A DNA stretch of 64,000 bases from Erysipelotrichaceae bacterium 66202529 (GTDB lineage: Bacteria; Bacillota_I; Bacilli_A; Erysipelotrichales; Erysipelotrichaceae), in NCBI GenBank assembly GCA_017161075.1, contig CP046174.1:1364001-1428000 (forward strand), written 5' to 3'. Both the position numbers and the translations under genes were made by a program. The notes beneath the pieces are model-generated. The model was not told the origin of the DNA. It did not search any database and saw only the letters and a program-made list of their open reading frames with translations. Below are positions 1 through 8,068 of this stretch, piece after piece. The first letter of the stretch is position 1, and each line of letters opens with the position of its first letter.

Positions 1-489
1 ACCACAGCGTGATGCAATCGGATACAGCGTCGTATGCTCCAGTGACAGCTGATCCATCGTCTCCAGATCGACATCCAGCAGGGTAGCCATCTGGTCAATA
101 AACGCTCCGGTACCTCCGGCACAGGTAGAATTCATCCGTTCCTCCAATGTTCCCTGCAGGAAGATGATTTTGGCATCCTCACCGCCAAGCTCTATGACGA
201 CATCGCTAGCCGGATAGTATTTACGAACAGCCTGTGCTGTTGCGAATACCTCCTGTACGAAAGGAAACCCTGCATCATCCGCGATGCCCAGACCGGCGCT
301 TCCGGTAATGGCAAGCGAGATTCTTTGTCCCTGTAAAAGCTCCTTCAGCTCCCTCAGCTTGGAAACACTCATTTCCCTTACTTTGGATTTATGGCGTTCA
401 TAGCTCTTGTATACGATCTCATCGTGATCGTTTAGCACAAGCGCCTTCAGGGTTGTTGAACCTACATCTATTCCCAGTTTATATGTCAT
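1..489 (-). CDS. 2-hydroxyacyl-CoA dehydratase activase (5' part, runs off left edge)
   Basis: ATP-dependent activator of the BadF/BadG/HgdC family. Such proteins hydrolyse ATP to push one electron onto a 2-hydroxyacyl-CoA dehydratase. The first 163 residues are present. Visible motifs are the ASKHA phosphate loop GIDVGSTT (residues 6-13), ELGGEDAKI (100-108), NSTCAGGTGAF (120-130) and YPIASRCG (156-163). Cys123 and Cys162 are 39 residues apart, as are the two cysteines of characterised HgdC activases that hold the [4Fe-4S] cluster at the dimer interface. The sequence resembles the large activase/dehydratase fusions of Firmicutes, so the full protein may exceed 1000 residues; this cannot be seen here. 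The ATG at 489 follows AAAGGAG, and the upstream TetR gene stops 3 bases before it, so the two are co-transcribed. Family seen; substrate unknown. Confidence 0.88.
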   Translation of the reverse strand, partial: MTYKLGIDVGSTTLKALVLNDHDEIVYKSYERHKSKVREMSVSKLRELKELLQGQRISLAITGSAGLGIADDAGFPFVQEVFATAQAVRKYYPASDVVIELGGEDAKIIFLQGTLEERMNSTCAGGTGAFIDQMATLLDVDLETMDQLSLEHTTLYPIASRCG

Positions 490-492
490 AGG

Positions 493-1074
493 TTACTCCT
501 TTCTCTCAAGCATTTTGAACATCGTTTCCCGCAATTCCGGAAGGATTTCCTCAATGGAATCCGGCTGTTCAAAAAAGATTGCATTGTAACAGACGAAACC
601 GATAATCTCCATCAGCATTAAAAAGCGATTCAGTGCTTTCTTTTCCGATTCATTCTCGCGCTGCAGCAGCCTGAGAAAATCCGGCATGCGTTCTATATGG
701 GTAAAGACCATATTGCGATGTTCCTTTGTATCTAATATAGAAGCAATGTTTTTCTGAACCGTACGAAGCAGCTTCGGATGCTGGATATAATAGGAGATCA
801 GCTCATCGATAAAGGTGCGCTTCCAGCATGTATGCTGTGCTTTTGCTGTTTCGTAGGAGCGGTTAAGAATATCGTTCATGAGACAGCCGTGCTGTTTGGT
901 GAGAATCTGAGATATCAGCTCCTTCTTATCCTTATAGTATACATAGAACGTCCCTTTTGCGACATTTGCGCGTTTGACAATTTCATTGACGGAGGTTCCT
1001 TCCACTCCCTGCTCATGAAACAGAGCGATGGCGGCATCCTGAATGCGTGATCGTTTATTTACGGTTTCTTCCAC
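493..1074 (-). CDS. TetR/AcrR family transcriptional regulator
   Basis: About 193 residues. The N-terminal helix-turn-helix is typical of TetR (RIQDAAIALFHEQGVEGTSV, then NEIVKRANVAKGTFYVYYKD), followed by a helical ligand-binding domain. The GTG at 1074 is preferred because AAAGGAAG lies 8-15 bases upstream of it. In-frame ATGs at 1095 and 1176 have no ribosome binding site, and the extra residues do not look like TetR. The gene sits 3 bases before the dehydratase activase, so it probably controls that operon and itself. A perfect 5-3-5 palindrome overlaps the -35 of its likely promoter. The ligand is unknown; an acyl-CoA or organic acid would fit the neighbour, which is inference only. Confidence 0.85.
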   Translation of the reverse strand: MEETVNKRSRIQDAAIALFHEQGVEGTSVNEIVKRANVAKGTFYVYYKDKKELISQILTKQHGCLMNDILNRSYETAKAQHTCWKRTFIDELISYYIQHPKLLRTVQKNIASILDTKEHRNMVFTHIERMPDFLRLLQRENESEKKALNRFLMLMEIIGFVCYNAIFFEQPDSIEEILPELRETMFKMLERKE

Positions 1075-1105
1075 AAAAACACTTCCTTTATTCATACATT
1101 TGTAT

Positions 1106-1134
1106 AGTTTATACCCATAATGACCGGCGGTCAA
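1106..1134 (-). promoter_or_regulatory. Promoter and palindromic operator of the TetR-activase operon
   Basis: On the minus strand a -35-like TTGACC (1134-1129) and a -10-like TAAACT (1111-1106) are 17 bases apart, about 30 bases before the GTG start. The inverted repeat TGACC-GGC-GGTCA (1121-1133) covers the -35. Short palindromes over a promoter are the usual TetR autoregulatory arrangement. The operator role is inferred; the palindrome is seen. Confidence 0.5.
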
Positions 1135-1224
1135 TAGATTTGCATCTTTTTTCAGACAGAATTCAGAAAAGAGCACATCTTGTCGAATGTGTAACCGTTT
1201 TCTTCAAAATAATAAAACTATCTC

Positions 1225-1277
1225 TTTACAACATAACAATGTTACGATATAATGGTGATGTAATAAAACAATGTTAC
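1225..1277 (+). promoter_or_regulatory. yhbD promoter with dyad in a 17-bp spacer and a repeated half
   Basis: TTTACA (1225-1230), a 17-base spacer and TATAAT (1248-1253) form a near-consensus promoter. The spacer holds TAAC-AAT-GTTA. The 11-mer AACAATGTTAC occurs at 1235-1245 and again at 1267-1277, just before the ribosome binding site. MerR-type regulators bind dyads between -35 and -10, so autoregulation by the next gene product is plausible. Confidence 0.6.
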
Positions 1278-1292
1278 AAAAGAGGTAGTAAA

Positions 1293-1946
1293 ATGGAAAT
1301 ATCCAAAAAGGAATTATTGAAGACAACCGGGATATCCTATGGACAGCTGTATCGCTGGAAACGGGAGGGTCTGATTCCGGAGGAATGGTTTGTAAAGCGC
1401 TCCAGTCCAACGGGGCAGGAAACCTTTTTCCCGCAGGACAAGATTCTCAAACGCATTCATGCCATACAGCAGTTAAAGGACAGCTATTCGCTGGAGGAGC
1501 TGGCGAATATTCTGACACCGGAGGTCAGTAACCGTCTGTTTTCAGAGGAGGATCTGGAGCATTTCGATGAGCTGGATGTCGATGTGGCTGCGGATTTTAT
1601 GGATGCGATGAACAAGGACAGCTTTGTTTTCCTGGAGGTGCTGGTCATGATTGCCTTATCCCAGGCGATGTATGAAACAACGATTTCCCCTGAGGAACGT
1701 ACACGTGCCATCGTATTTCTCAGCAAAAAAATGGAGCTGCTGCACAGTGCGGACTATGTACTGGAGCTGCTGCAGGCAGAGGACAGAATGTATGTGCTGT
1801 TGAAAAAGGAAGGCAGTGATGTATTTGTGGATGATGCATTAGGTGTTGTCAGAAGTATACATTTGAATGAATTAAACAATGCGATTAAGCTGAAATATAA
1901 GGAAACCTTTCAGTTTACGTTCGATGAAGAGGAGATGAGGACATGA
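1293..1946 (+). CDS. YhbD-like MerR-type regulator (DUF4004 family)
   Basis: 217 residues. The N-terminal MerR-like winged helix reads KKELLKTTGISYGQLYRWKR, then GLIPEEWF and TGQETFFP, closely resembling Bacillus YhbD. The C-terminal half is acidic and helical, with no recognisable ligand motif. The ATG at 1293 is chosen because AGAGGTAG precedes it by about 6 bases; upstream in-frame ATGs have no ribosome binding site and lie beyond the promoter. The stop overlaps the next start (ATGATGA). In Bacillus yhbD precedes the bactofilin genes yhbE and yhbF, and here it also precedes a bactofilin-like gene, so the pairing is conserved. Role inferred: transcriptional control of this envelope or cytoskeletal operon. 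Confidence 0.82.
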   Translation: MEISKKELLKTTGISYGQLYRWKREGLIPEEWFVKRSSPTGQETFFPQDKILKRIHAIQQLKDSYSLEELANILTPEVSNRLFSEEDLEHFDELDVDVAADFMDAMNKDSFVFLEVLVMIALSQAMYETTISPEERTRAIVFLSKKMELLHSADYVLELLQAEDRMYVLLKKEGSDVFVDDALGVVRSIHLNELNNAIKLKYKETFQFTFDEEEMRT

Positions 1947-2299
1947 TGACATATCGCGTAAAACGAATTTTGTGGGGACTGGTGTTTGTGGCTATCGGTA
2001 TAGGATATCTGGGAACACAGCTGGAATGGTGGGATTTCACCATATTCTTTCCGGGCTGGTGGACCATGCTGCTGATTCTGCCTGCTGTCTACAGTATGCT
2101 GGATCACGGTCTGCATTTCTATAATATTTTAACAGCCCTGGCAGGGGCATACTTTCTGGCTGATGCCAATGCGTGGATCGATGTGAAGTTCACCTATCCG
2201 GTCTGGATGGCGATCATCTGCATTGCGATCGGCTTGCGGTTATTATGTACAAGGAGGGTACGCTGGTATGAATACAGAGCACACGAATACAACGATTGA
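1943..2299 (+). CDS. Small membrane protein, LiaI/LiaF-type transmembrane domain
   Basis: 118 residues with about four hydrophobic segments: around 9-25, 38-52, 58-75 and 85-102. The pattern RILWGLVFVAIGIGYLG and WTMLLILPAVYSM resembles the N-terminal membrane domain shared by LiaF/LiaI and DUF5668 proteins, which often accompany envelope-stress systems. The tail is charged and ends RRVRWYEYRAHEYND. It overlaps the regulator by 4 bases and the bactofilin gene by 32 bases, so translation of all three is probably coupled. No enzyme motif is visible. It may anchor or signal to the bactofilin at the membrane, which is inference. Confidence 0.7.
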   Translation: MMTYRVKRILWGLVFVAIGIGYLGTQLEWWDFTIFFPGWWTMLLILPAVYSMLDHGLHFYNILTALAGAYFLADANAWIDVKFTYPVWMAIICIAIGLRLLCTRRVRWYEYRAHEYND

Positions 2300-2903
2300 A
2301 GGCATCGGGTCAATTTCAGGGGGCAGCTATGGACGTATTGACATCGAGGGTGTCGGATCCATTAACGGAGATTTGGAATTTGAAATATTGAACGTGGAAG
2401 GAACCTGCCAATGCAGTGGAGATTTAAAGGGTGGAACCATGGATGTTGAGGGTGTTATGACCTGTAAAAAGGATATCCGTGTAAAGCGCCTGGATGTAGA
2501 GGGTGTTTTGAAAAGCGATGGTATCCGCGTTTATGCGGATGAGATTTATGTGGAGGGTGTTTTGAAAAATAAGGGAGAGGTGAATGCCGATAAGGTGCGC
2601 ATTGAAGGCTGTGCATCCCTAAATGATCTGTTTGGTGATGATATCCGGATCAATTATGGTCATGGACAGCATATCTTCCACGGTCTGTTTGGTTTTCGGC
2701 CTGAAAAAAGAAATACAGCACGCAACATCGAATGCAGTAAGCTGACCGCCTGTAACATGTCTGCTCATTCCATCAGCGCAACTGAAATCCATCTTTCCAG
2801 CCACTGCAGAGTTGATCATATAACCTGCGATGGGAAGCTGCTTTATGACAGTACCTGCCGGATTGGAAGCATCGACGGAGATTGTGAAAAAATTGTTAAA
2901 TAG
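2268..2903 (+). CDS. Bactofilin-like polymer-forming protein
   Basis: 211 residues made largely of short beta-helix-like repeats with recurring EGVG/EGVL turns (IEGIGSI, IEGVGSI, NVEGT, DVEGVM, DVEGVL, YVEGVL, RIEGC). These turns are typical of bactofilins, which self-assemble into membrane-associated filaments used in cell shape or envelope organisation. A less repetitive C-terminal part follows residue about 125 and contains several cysteines. The ATG at 2268 has a strong AAGGAGG 10 bases upstream, inside the end of the preceding gene. Context matches the Bacillus yhbD-yhbE-yhbF group. A second bactofilin lies at 18.3 kb. Specific function unknown. Confidence 0.8.
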   Translation: MNTEHTNTTIEGIGSISGGSYGRIDIEGVGSINGDLEFEILNVEGTCQCSGDLKGGTMDVEGVMTCKKDIRVKRLDVEGVLKSDGIRVYADEIYVEGVLKNKGEVNADKVRIEGCASLNDLFGDDIRINYGHGQHIFHGLFGFRPEKRNTARNIECSKLTACNMSAHSISATEIHLSSHCRVDHITCDGKLLYDSTCRIGSIDGDCEKIVK

Positions 2904-2911
2904 AAATTAGC

Positions 2912-2938
2912 CGGCAGGGATTGCGCTTGCCGCCTTTT
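2912..2938 (+). terminator. Probable terminator after bactofilin operon
   Basis: CGGCA (2912-2916) pairs with TGCCG (2928-2932), then a short T run (2935-2938). The stem is short, so confidence is moderate. It separates the bactofilin operon from yitT. Confidence 0.5.
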
Positions 2939-2977
2939 ATGGTATAATTCTTACGATTACAGGGGATGGTGAGTGTT

Positions 2978-3844
2978 ATGAAATTGCAAAAAATTATGTA
3001 TGAATATGTGTATGTGATCATCGGCGGCTTTTTGTTTGCTATAGGCCTGAACCTGTTCATTGTCCCGCTGGGCTTGTACAGTGGCGGTGTCATCGGTATC
3101 GCACAGATTATCCGTACCATTCTGGCTCAGTATGCGCATATGGATTTCGGACAGCTGGACATTGCCGGTATGATCAATTTTCTAATGAACGTACCGCTGT
3201 TTATCCTGGCCTACCGCAGTATTTCCAGAAAGTTTTTCGTAAAGACGCTACTTTGTGTACTGACGCAGACAGCAGCCTTTACCATTGTTATGATACCCTC
3301 CACACCGATTCTTGACGATGTACTTGCGGCCTGTCTGATTGGAGGCTTGATCTGCGGCTTCGGCATCGGTCTGGCGCTGCGCAGCGGCGGAAGCGGCGGA
3401 GGTCTGGATATTCTGGGCGTATATTTTACAAAGAAATTCTCAGATTTCAGTGTCGGACGGTTGTCAAATATCATCAATGTCCTCGTGTTCGGTGTCTGTG
3501 CTATTCTGTTTAATGTGACAACGGCAATCTATTCCATTATTTATACGGCATGTATGTATCTGGTAGTGGATAAGACGCATTATCAGAATATCAATATGAC
3601 GGCGATGATTTTTACCAAGGAGGATGAGGTACAGGAAAACATCATGAAGGAAATGGGACGCGGTGTCACCTACTGGAAGGGTGCCGGAGCATATACTAAG
3701 ACGGATACGCATATTCTTGTGACAGTGATTTCCAAATATGAGGTAACACAGCTGAAAAAAATCATTTATAAGATCGATCCCAGAGCCTTTGTCATTTTTA
3801 ATGAGGGTATGAGTATCAGTGGAAACTTTGAGAAGCGGTTATAA
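2978..3844 (+). CDS. YitT family membrane protein (DUF161 + DUF2179)
   Basis: About 288 residues. Five to six membrane segments occupy roughly residues 5-180, including the glycine/serine-rich stretch LRSGGSGGGLDILG between segments. A soluble C-terminal DUF2179 domain follows (about 200-285, ITVISKYEVTQLKKIIYKID-like with a final NEGMSISGNF). This is the standard YitT architecture, found in multiple copies in Firmicutes. The role is not settled; transport or small-molecule sensing is proposed. The ATG at 2978 is preferred over 2966 because GGTGAG lies just upstream, while 2966 abuts the purine stretch without spacing. A short hairpin with T5 overlaps the stop (about 3834-3857) and may end the transcript. 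Confidence 0.85.
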   Translation: MKLQKIMYEYVYVIIGGFLFAIGLNLFIVPLGLYSGGVIGIAQIIRTILAQYAHMDFGQLDIAGMINFLMNVPLFILAYRSISRKFFVKTLLCVLTQTAAFTIVMIPSTPILDDVLAACLIGGLICGFGIGLALRSGGSGGGLDILGVYFTKKFSDFSVGRLSNIINVLVFGVCAILFNVTTAIYSIIYTACMYLVVDKTHYQNINMTAMIFTKEDEVQENIMKEMGRGVTYWKGAGAYTKTDTHILVTVISKYEVTQLKKIIYKIDPRAFVIFNEGMSISGNFEKRL

Positions 3845-3878
3845 GGAATCGCTTTTTCTATAGGAAGGAAAGAGCTGT

Positions 3879-5036
3879 ATGAGAATCATCACGAAAGAAG
3901 AGGTGCTGGCGCATCGTCTACGTGCCCACCATTTGGATACTGCGATAACTTCACTGGAGGTCGCTTCCTCCACCTGTGGCTTTCAAAACAGTCCACCCGG
4001 CACCTGGCTGTGCGCTGCTTTTAATCGGCTGCAGGAGGTTACCGCAAAACAGCTGCGGGAACAGCTTGACAAACAGCAGGGAGTAATACAAGCGTGGAGT
4101 CTGCGTGGTGCTCCATGGATTTTTCCTGTGAAGGATGCAGCTGTGTTTCTGGATGCTCTTTGTGCAAAACAAGACGAAAGCTGGATTTATGCTGGAGGTC
4201 TGAAGCACTGTCAGCAGGATATGAAAGTTCCATTTGAGCTGCTTCTGAAGGAACTGATGGAATGTCTGCGTATGCTGAAACAAGAGCCTGTTATTTCAAA
4301 GCAGCGTTTGGATACACTTCTGGCACAGGCAATGCAGGAACGTATTCCTGCATCCCTGCGGACATTGTGGAACTCTCCCTCTCCTTATGCGGCAGGACAA
4401 CTGTTTGGGGAAGCCATTGTTTCTTTTCTGTTGAGACCTGCTTCCTTTCAAAGAGGGATCATCTTCGGACCAAGACAGAAAGCATCACCATTGTTTACAG
4501 CATTTCCTGATCATATAACTGAAAATCCCTATACATATGAAGAAGCCTGTCAATCACTGGTGTGCCGCTTTCTGCATGCTTATGGACCATCAGATGTGAA
4601 GGGCTTTGCAAAATGGACAGGCATGGATCCGGCACAGGCACGGCGGTTATGGATGCTTGCAGAAGATGAATGCCTGCGTGTGCTGTATGAAGGAAAAGAG
4701 TGTGTTATCTGGAAACAGGATACCTATACTGAATCAATTACGGATAGGACCATGCTGCTGCCTGCACATGATCCCTATCTGAATATTCATGATCGCTCCT
4801 TACTTCTTGAGGATTGCAGGTTGCAACGTCTGGTATGGAAAACAGTGCAGAATCCGGGAGCTGTTATAAAAAACGGTCGCTTATGCGGAATCTGGAAATC
4901 CCGGAAACGAAGGCATGGTATTGAACTGGAAATCACATTGTTTGAAGCAATAAGCAACGAGGATATCAAGCACTGGGCACATTCCTATGAACAATTTCTG
5001 GAACAAGAGGTAAGCATTGTCTATACACAGCTTTAA
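3879..5036 (+). CDS. Winged-helix DNA-binding protein of the HTH_42/AlkZ-like family
   Basis: 385 residues of the HTH_42 (PF06224) type, which includes the AlkZ/YcaQ DNA glycosylases that unhook crosslinked or alkylated bases. Seen: a central WSLRGAPWIF segment, matching the family's conserved R-G-T/A-hydrophobic signature near residue 75, and tandem helical and winged-helix-like parts to the C-terminus. The catalytic QxQ/QxD signature of true AlkZ is not obvious, so glycosylase activity is uncertain; many such proteins are annotated only as winged-helix proteins. The start follows GGAAGGAAAGAG at good spacing. It stands alone, with its own terminator downstream. Confidence 0.65.
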   Translation: MRIITKEEVLAHRLRAHHLDTAITSLEVASSTCGFQNSPPGTWLCAAFNRLQEVTAKQLREQLDKQQGVIQAWSLRGAPWIFPVKDAAVFLDALCAKQDESWIYAGGLKHCQQDMKVPFELLLKELMECLRMLKQEPVISKQRLDTLLAQAMQERIPASLRTLWNSPSPYAAGQLFGEAIVSFLLRPASFQRGIIFGPRQKASPLFTAFPDHITENPYTYEEACQSLVCRFLHAYGPSDVKGFAKWTGMDPAQARRLWMLAEDECLRVLYEGKECVIWKQDTYTESITDRTMLLPAHDPYLNIHDRSLLLEDCRLQRLVWKTVQNPGAVIKNGRLCGIWKSRKRRHGIELEITLFEAISNEDIKHWAHSYEQFLEQEVSIVYTQL

Positions 5037-5040
5037 AGAC

Positions 5041-5060
5041 AGTCAGGCCTCTGACTTTTC
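5041..5060 (+). terminator. Terminator after winged-helix gene
   Basis: AGTCAG-GCCT-CTGACT hairpin followed by TTTCTT. Compact stem immediately after the stop codon. Confidence 0.6.
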
Positions 5061-5135
5061 TTACAGGACGATACAGCCATCCTGCACATCCTTGCATTTA
5101 CTATTATCCAACCGTACAAATATGGAGGTGGTCAA

Positions 5136-5594
5136 ATGAATATCATAGATGGAACGACCTGTCTTAAAGAGGTTGAAGCACTGATTAAAGAATACACAAA
5201 GATGCTGGGCAGGGATTTGAGTTTTCAGCATCTTGACGAGGAGCTGGCAGATTTAAAGCAGAAATACAGCGGAAAGCAGGGAAGACTGCTTGCGGCAGTT
5301 GCGGATGATGGCACGGTTGCGGGCTGTGTGGCATATCATCGCCTTTGTGAGGAATGCTGTGAAATGAAACGGCTGTATGTTCAAGAGTCATATCGAACCT
5401 GCGGCATAGGGCATAAACTGGCAGAACACATCCTTGCTCTTGCGAAAAAGGACGGATATCAAACAATGGTGCTGGATACCATAGAGCCTCTGCAAAGTGC
5501 TGTTCGCCTGTATCAGCGCCTTGGATTTCAGGAAACAGCTCCGTATTATAATAATCCGATGAATGATGTGATCTATATGAAAAAAAATCTGTAG
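5136..5594 (+). CDS. GNAT family N-acetyltransferase
   Basis: 152 residues. The acetyl-CoA-binding motif A is visible as LYVQESYRTCGIGHKLAEHI (about residues 82-101). The C-terminal beta-bulge region reads LYQRLGFQETAPYYNNPMND, matching GNAT proteins of the YhbS/PhnO-like small-molecule type. The start has GGAGGTGG upstream at good spacing. It is monocistronic, between a terminator and the convergent coaX gene. The substrate cannot be predicted. Confidence 0.85.
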   Translation: MNIIDGTTCLKEVEALIKEYTKMLGRDLSFQHLDEELADLKQKYSGKQGRLLAAVADDGTVAGCVAYHRLCEECCEMKRLYVQESYRTCGIGHKLAEHILALAKKDGYQTMVLDTIEPLQSAVRLYQRLGFQETAPYYNNPMNDVIYMKKNL

Positions 5595-5733
5595 AAGCAG
5601 GAGAATATCCTGTAGATACTTGTATGTGCTTTACAGAATGAAATCGGATGTTTTTACAGCAGTGATACAGATGTATTTCTGCCGGAATGTGCATCCGTTT
5701 TTTGTGCATACAGACAGCCATACCAATAAAATA

Positions 5734-5775
5734 GAATAAAAAAACGCCTGTCCTCCTGTTCAGGAGATCAGACGC
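5734..5775 (-). terminator. Terminator of the coaBC-coaX operon
   Basis: On the minus strand a 14-base stem (CGTCTGATCTCCTG with CAGGAGGACAGGCG, loop AA, one interruption) is followed by a run of seven T. It lies about 20 bases after the coaX stop. Confidence 0.85.
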
Positions 5776-5795
5776 AGGGATCATATATTCAATTC

Positions 5796-6575
5796 TTATT
5801 TTTTTCTTTCAGCAGTATATTTCTGATAGATGTATTTTAAACCCTTAAATGTAAGATTGCGGTCATATATATCAATTTCATCCGTATTTTTGTAAATGAT
5901 TTTTCCCAGACCGCCCGTCGCAATAACCTTCATATCCACGTTAAGTGCTTTTTTAAATTCCTTAATGATGTACTCACTCTGTCCGATATAGCCGTATACA
6001 AGACCGGCCTGCATACTGGTTGTCGTTGTTTTGGTAAGAATACTGGCAGGCTTTTTTATTTCTATTTCCGGAAGCTTGGCAGCCTGTGTCCACATCGCCT
6101 GTGCTCCAGTTTCAATTCCCAGCGTGATAACACCATATTCAAAATTCCCGTGGGCATCTACGTAATCAAAGGTGGTCGCTGTACCATAATCGACAACAAG
6201 ACAGGGACCTCCGTATTCAAAATAAGCACCGGCGGCATCCACGATACGGTCAGCTCCAACCGCTTTGGGGTTCTCGGTTTTTACTGAGATGCCGGTTTTG
6301 ATGCCGGGCCCAACGAGAATCGGTTCCCTGTGCATATATTTGCGGATTCCGTTTAGAAAGGAATGCATGATTTTCGGTACCACACTGGATACGATGACAT
6401 CCTTAATATCCTCAGGCTGTACCCTGGAGGCATTTAAAAAGTTCATCATCATAAAGCCGTATTCATCACTTGTACGCTTCATTTTTGTTGTTAGACGATA
6501 GTTTCCTATCAGCTTGTCTCCATGATAGATACCGATGGTTATATTCGTGTTGCCTACGTCAATGACTATTAGCAT
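5796..6575 (-). CDS. coaX: Type III pantothenate kinase
   Basis: 259 residues, the normal CoaX length. It phosphorylates pantothenate, the first committed step of CoA synthesis. Visible ASKHA motifs are DVGNTN (6-11, phosphate 1), the substrate-binding VGADR motif (about 105-109) and DYGTATTFD (about 130-138). Type III enzymes need a monovalent cation and, unlike CoaA, are not feedback-inhibited by CoA. The gene overlaps the end of coaBC by 7 bases, forming a two-gene CoA operon ended by a strong terminator. The ribosome binding site AAAAGGAGAATCCC lies inside the end of coaBC. Confidence 0.95.
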   Translation of the reverse strand: MLIVIDVGNTNITIGIYHGDKLIGNYRLTTKMKRTSDEYGFMMMNFLNASRVQPEDIKDVIVSSVVPKIMHSFLNGIRKYMHREPILVGPGIKTGISVKTENPKAVGADRIVDAAGAYFEYGGPCLVVDYGTATTFDYVDAHGNFEYGVITLGIETGAQAMWTQAAKLPEIEIKKPASILTKTTTTSMQAGLVYGYIGQSEYIIKEFKKALNVDMKVIATGGLGKIIYKNTDEIDIYDRNLTFKGLKYIYQKYTAERKK

Positions 6576-7777
6576 AGGGATTCTCCTTTTTCTTTGCTGA
6601 GTGCTGCCAGACGCGTCAGAAGCTCCACGCCTACCTCATATTTGCTCATCAGATCCAGCGTCTCTGTATGATCCTTCTGTATCAGGGTTACCACGTTTGT
6701 GTCTCCCTGAAAGCCTGCGCCCTGCTCATGCAGATTGTTGGCAACGATCATATCACAGTTTTTCTTATTCAGCTTCTCTGTCGCATGCTCCAGTAAATGC
6801 TCTGTTTCCATGGCAAAGCCGCAGATGGTTTGCCGATCAAGGCGGTGCTCACCCAGCCAGGCCAGAATATCCGGATTTTTCACAAAGGTGACCTCCAGAA
6901 TTTCTCCCTGCTTCTTTATTTTGTTTTCTTCGATTTTCTGTGCCCGGTAGTCACCGACTGCCGCAGCCTTTATGATGATATCATGACTTGCATATTCCTG
7001 CTGTACCGCATGAAACATATCCTGTGCGCTGATGATAGGAATCACACGTACGCCCTGTGGTGCGCTGATGTTCACCGGTCCGCTGATCAGTGTTACCTCA
7101 GCTCCCATATCACGGGCAGCTCTGGCAATTTCATAGCCCATCTTTCCGGAAGAATGATTGGATAGGAAGCGTACCGGATCCAAAGCCTCACGAGTAGGCC
7201 CGGCAGTGACAAGCACGCGTTTTCCCTTCAGCTGTTGGGATGCTTCCAGAACATGAAGAATGCGTTCTTCAATAAGATTGATATCTGCCAGCTTCCCTTT
7301 TCCGGTATCTCCGCAGGCAAGATAGCCAACCTCCGGCTCAACCAGCTCATAGCCAAGTGCTTTTGCGGCTTCCAGGTTTTTCTGGGTGACCGGATTTTCA
7401 TACATACCGGTATTCATAGCCGGACAGATGATTTTTGGACAGCTGGCAGCCAGAAAGGTCGTTGTCAGCATATCATCGGCAAGCCCATAGACAATCTTAG
7501 CAATGACATTTGCAGTTGCTGGTACGATGACAAAGGCGTCAGCACGATGAGCGATGGAAATATGTTTGACACTGCGATCTGCCACCTTTTCAAAGGTAGA
7601 CACCATCACATTGTGTTTTGTTAGTGATTCAAAGGTCAAAGGAGCGATAAATTCTGTGGCATTCCTGGTCATAATGACTTCCACATCATACCCTTTCTTG
7701 ATAAGATTGCTGGTCAGCTGTGCGGCTTTAAAGGCAGCAATACCGCCGCTGACACCCAATACGACTGTTTTTTTCAT
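6569..7777 (-). CDS. coaBC: Bifunctional phosphopantothenoylcysteine decarboxylase / phosphopantothenate-cysteine ligase
   Basis: 402 residues carrying two consecutive CoA pathway activities. The N-terminal CoaC flavoprotein (about 1-180) shows LGVSGGIAAFKA, the FMN/active-site stretch with HISIAHRADAFVIVPATAN, and the PAMNTGMYENP motif. The C-terminal CoaB ligase (about 185-395) shows VLVTAGPTREALDPVRFLSN, GKMGYEIA and the late AMETE and KNCDMIVANN motifs. The ATG at 7777 follows GAGGG at good spacing; an ATG 12 bases upstream does not. It is followed in overlap by coaX, so the operon covers steps 1 to 3 of CoA synthesis. Confidence 0.95.
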   Translation of the reverse strand: MKKTVVLGVSGGIAAFKAAQLTSNLIKKGYDVEVIMTRNATEFIAPLTFESLTKHNVMVSTFEKVADRSVKHISIAHRADAFVIVPATANVIAKIVYGLADDMLTTTFLAASCPKIICPAMNTGMYENPVTQKNLEAAKALGYELVEPEVGYLACGDTGKGKLADINLIEERILHVLEASQQLKGKRVLVTAGPTREALDPVRFLSNHSSGKMGYEIARAARDMGAEVTLISGPVNISAPQGVRVIPIISAQDMFHAVQQEYASHDIIIKAAAVGDYRAQKIEENKIKKQGEILEVTFVKNPDILAWLGEHRLDRQTICGFAMETEHLLEHATEKLNKKNCDMIVANNLHEQGAGFQGDTNVVTLIQKDHTETLDLMSKYEVGVELLTRLAALSKEKGESLC

Positions 7778-7812
7778 AGTATCCCTCACAGGTTCTTTAT
7801 AAGTCGTTTATT

Positions 7813-7841
7813 ATTATAACGCATCATTCTCTGCATCACAA
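7813..7841 (-). promoter_or_regulatory. coaBC promoter
   Basis: Minus strand TTGTGA (7841-7836), a 17-base spacer and a perfect TATAAT (7818-7813), about 36 bases before the coaBC ATG. Confidence 0.6.
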
Positions 7842-7917
7842 CTGTTTCAAAGCGAAAAAAGATAAAAAATTCACAAATGAAACATTCCTGCAAAATTGCA
7901 ATCCGTTTCATTATTTC

Positions 7918-7947
7918 TATACATTTTATATCGAATGATATTATAAT
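7918..7947 (+). promoter_or_regulatory. Probable promoter of the NAD(P)HX repair gene
   Basis: TATACA (7918-7923), 18-base spacer, TATAAT (7942-7947). The leader to the ATG at 8069 is about 115 bases and contains short A/T-rich inverted repeats near 7986-8035. No riboswitch is recognised. Confidence 0.45.
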
Positions 7948-8068
7948 ATAGGTAATAGATAAGGATAGCGGATCGGGATTTAAACGTTCCTACTTTTATA
8001 GATGTTTCTATCTATGTTTATAAAGGCGTTATTCCTTTACAAAAACTATGATGCGGGAGGAGAAGTCT

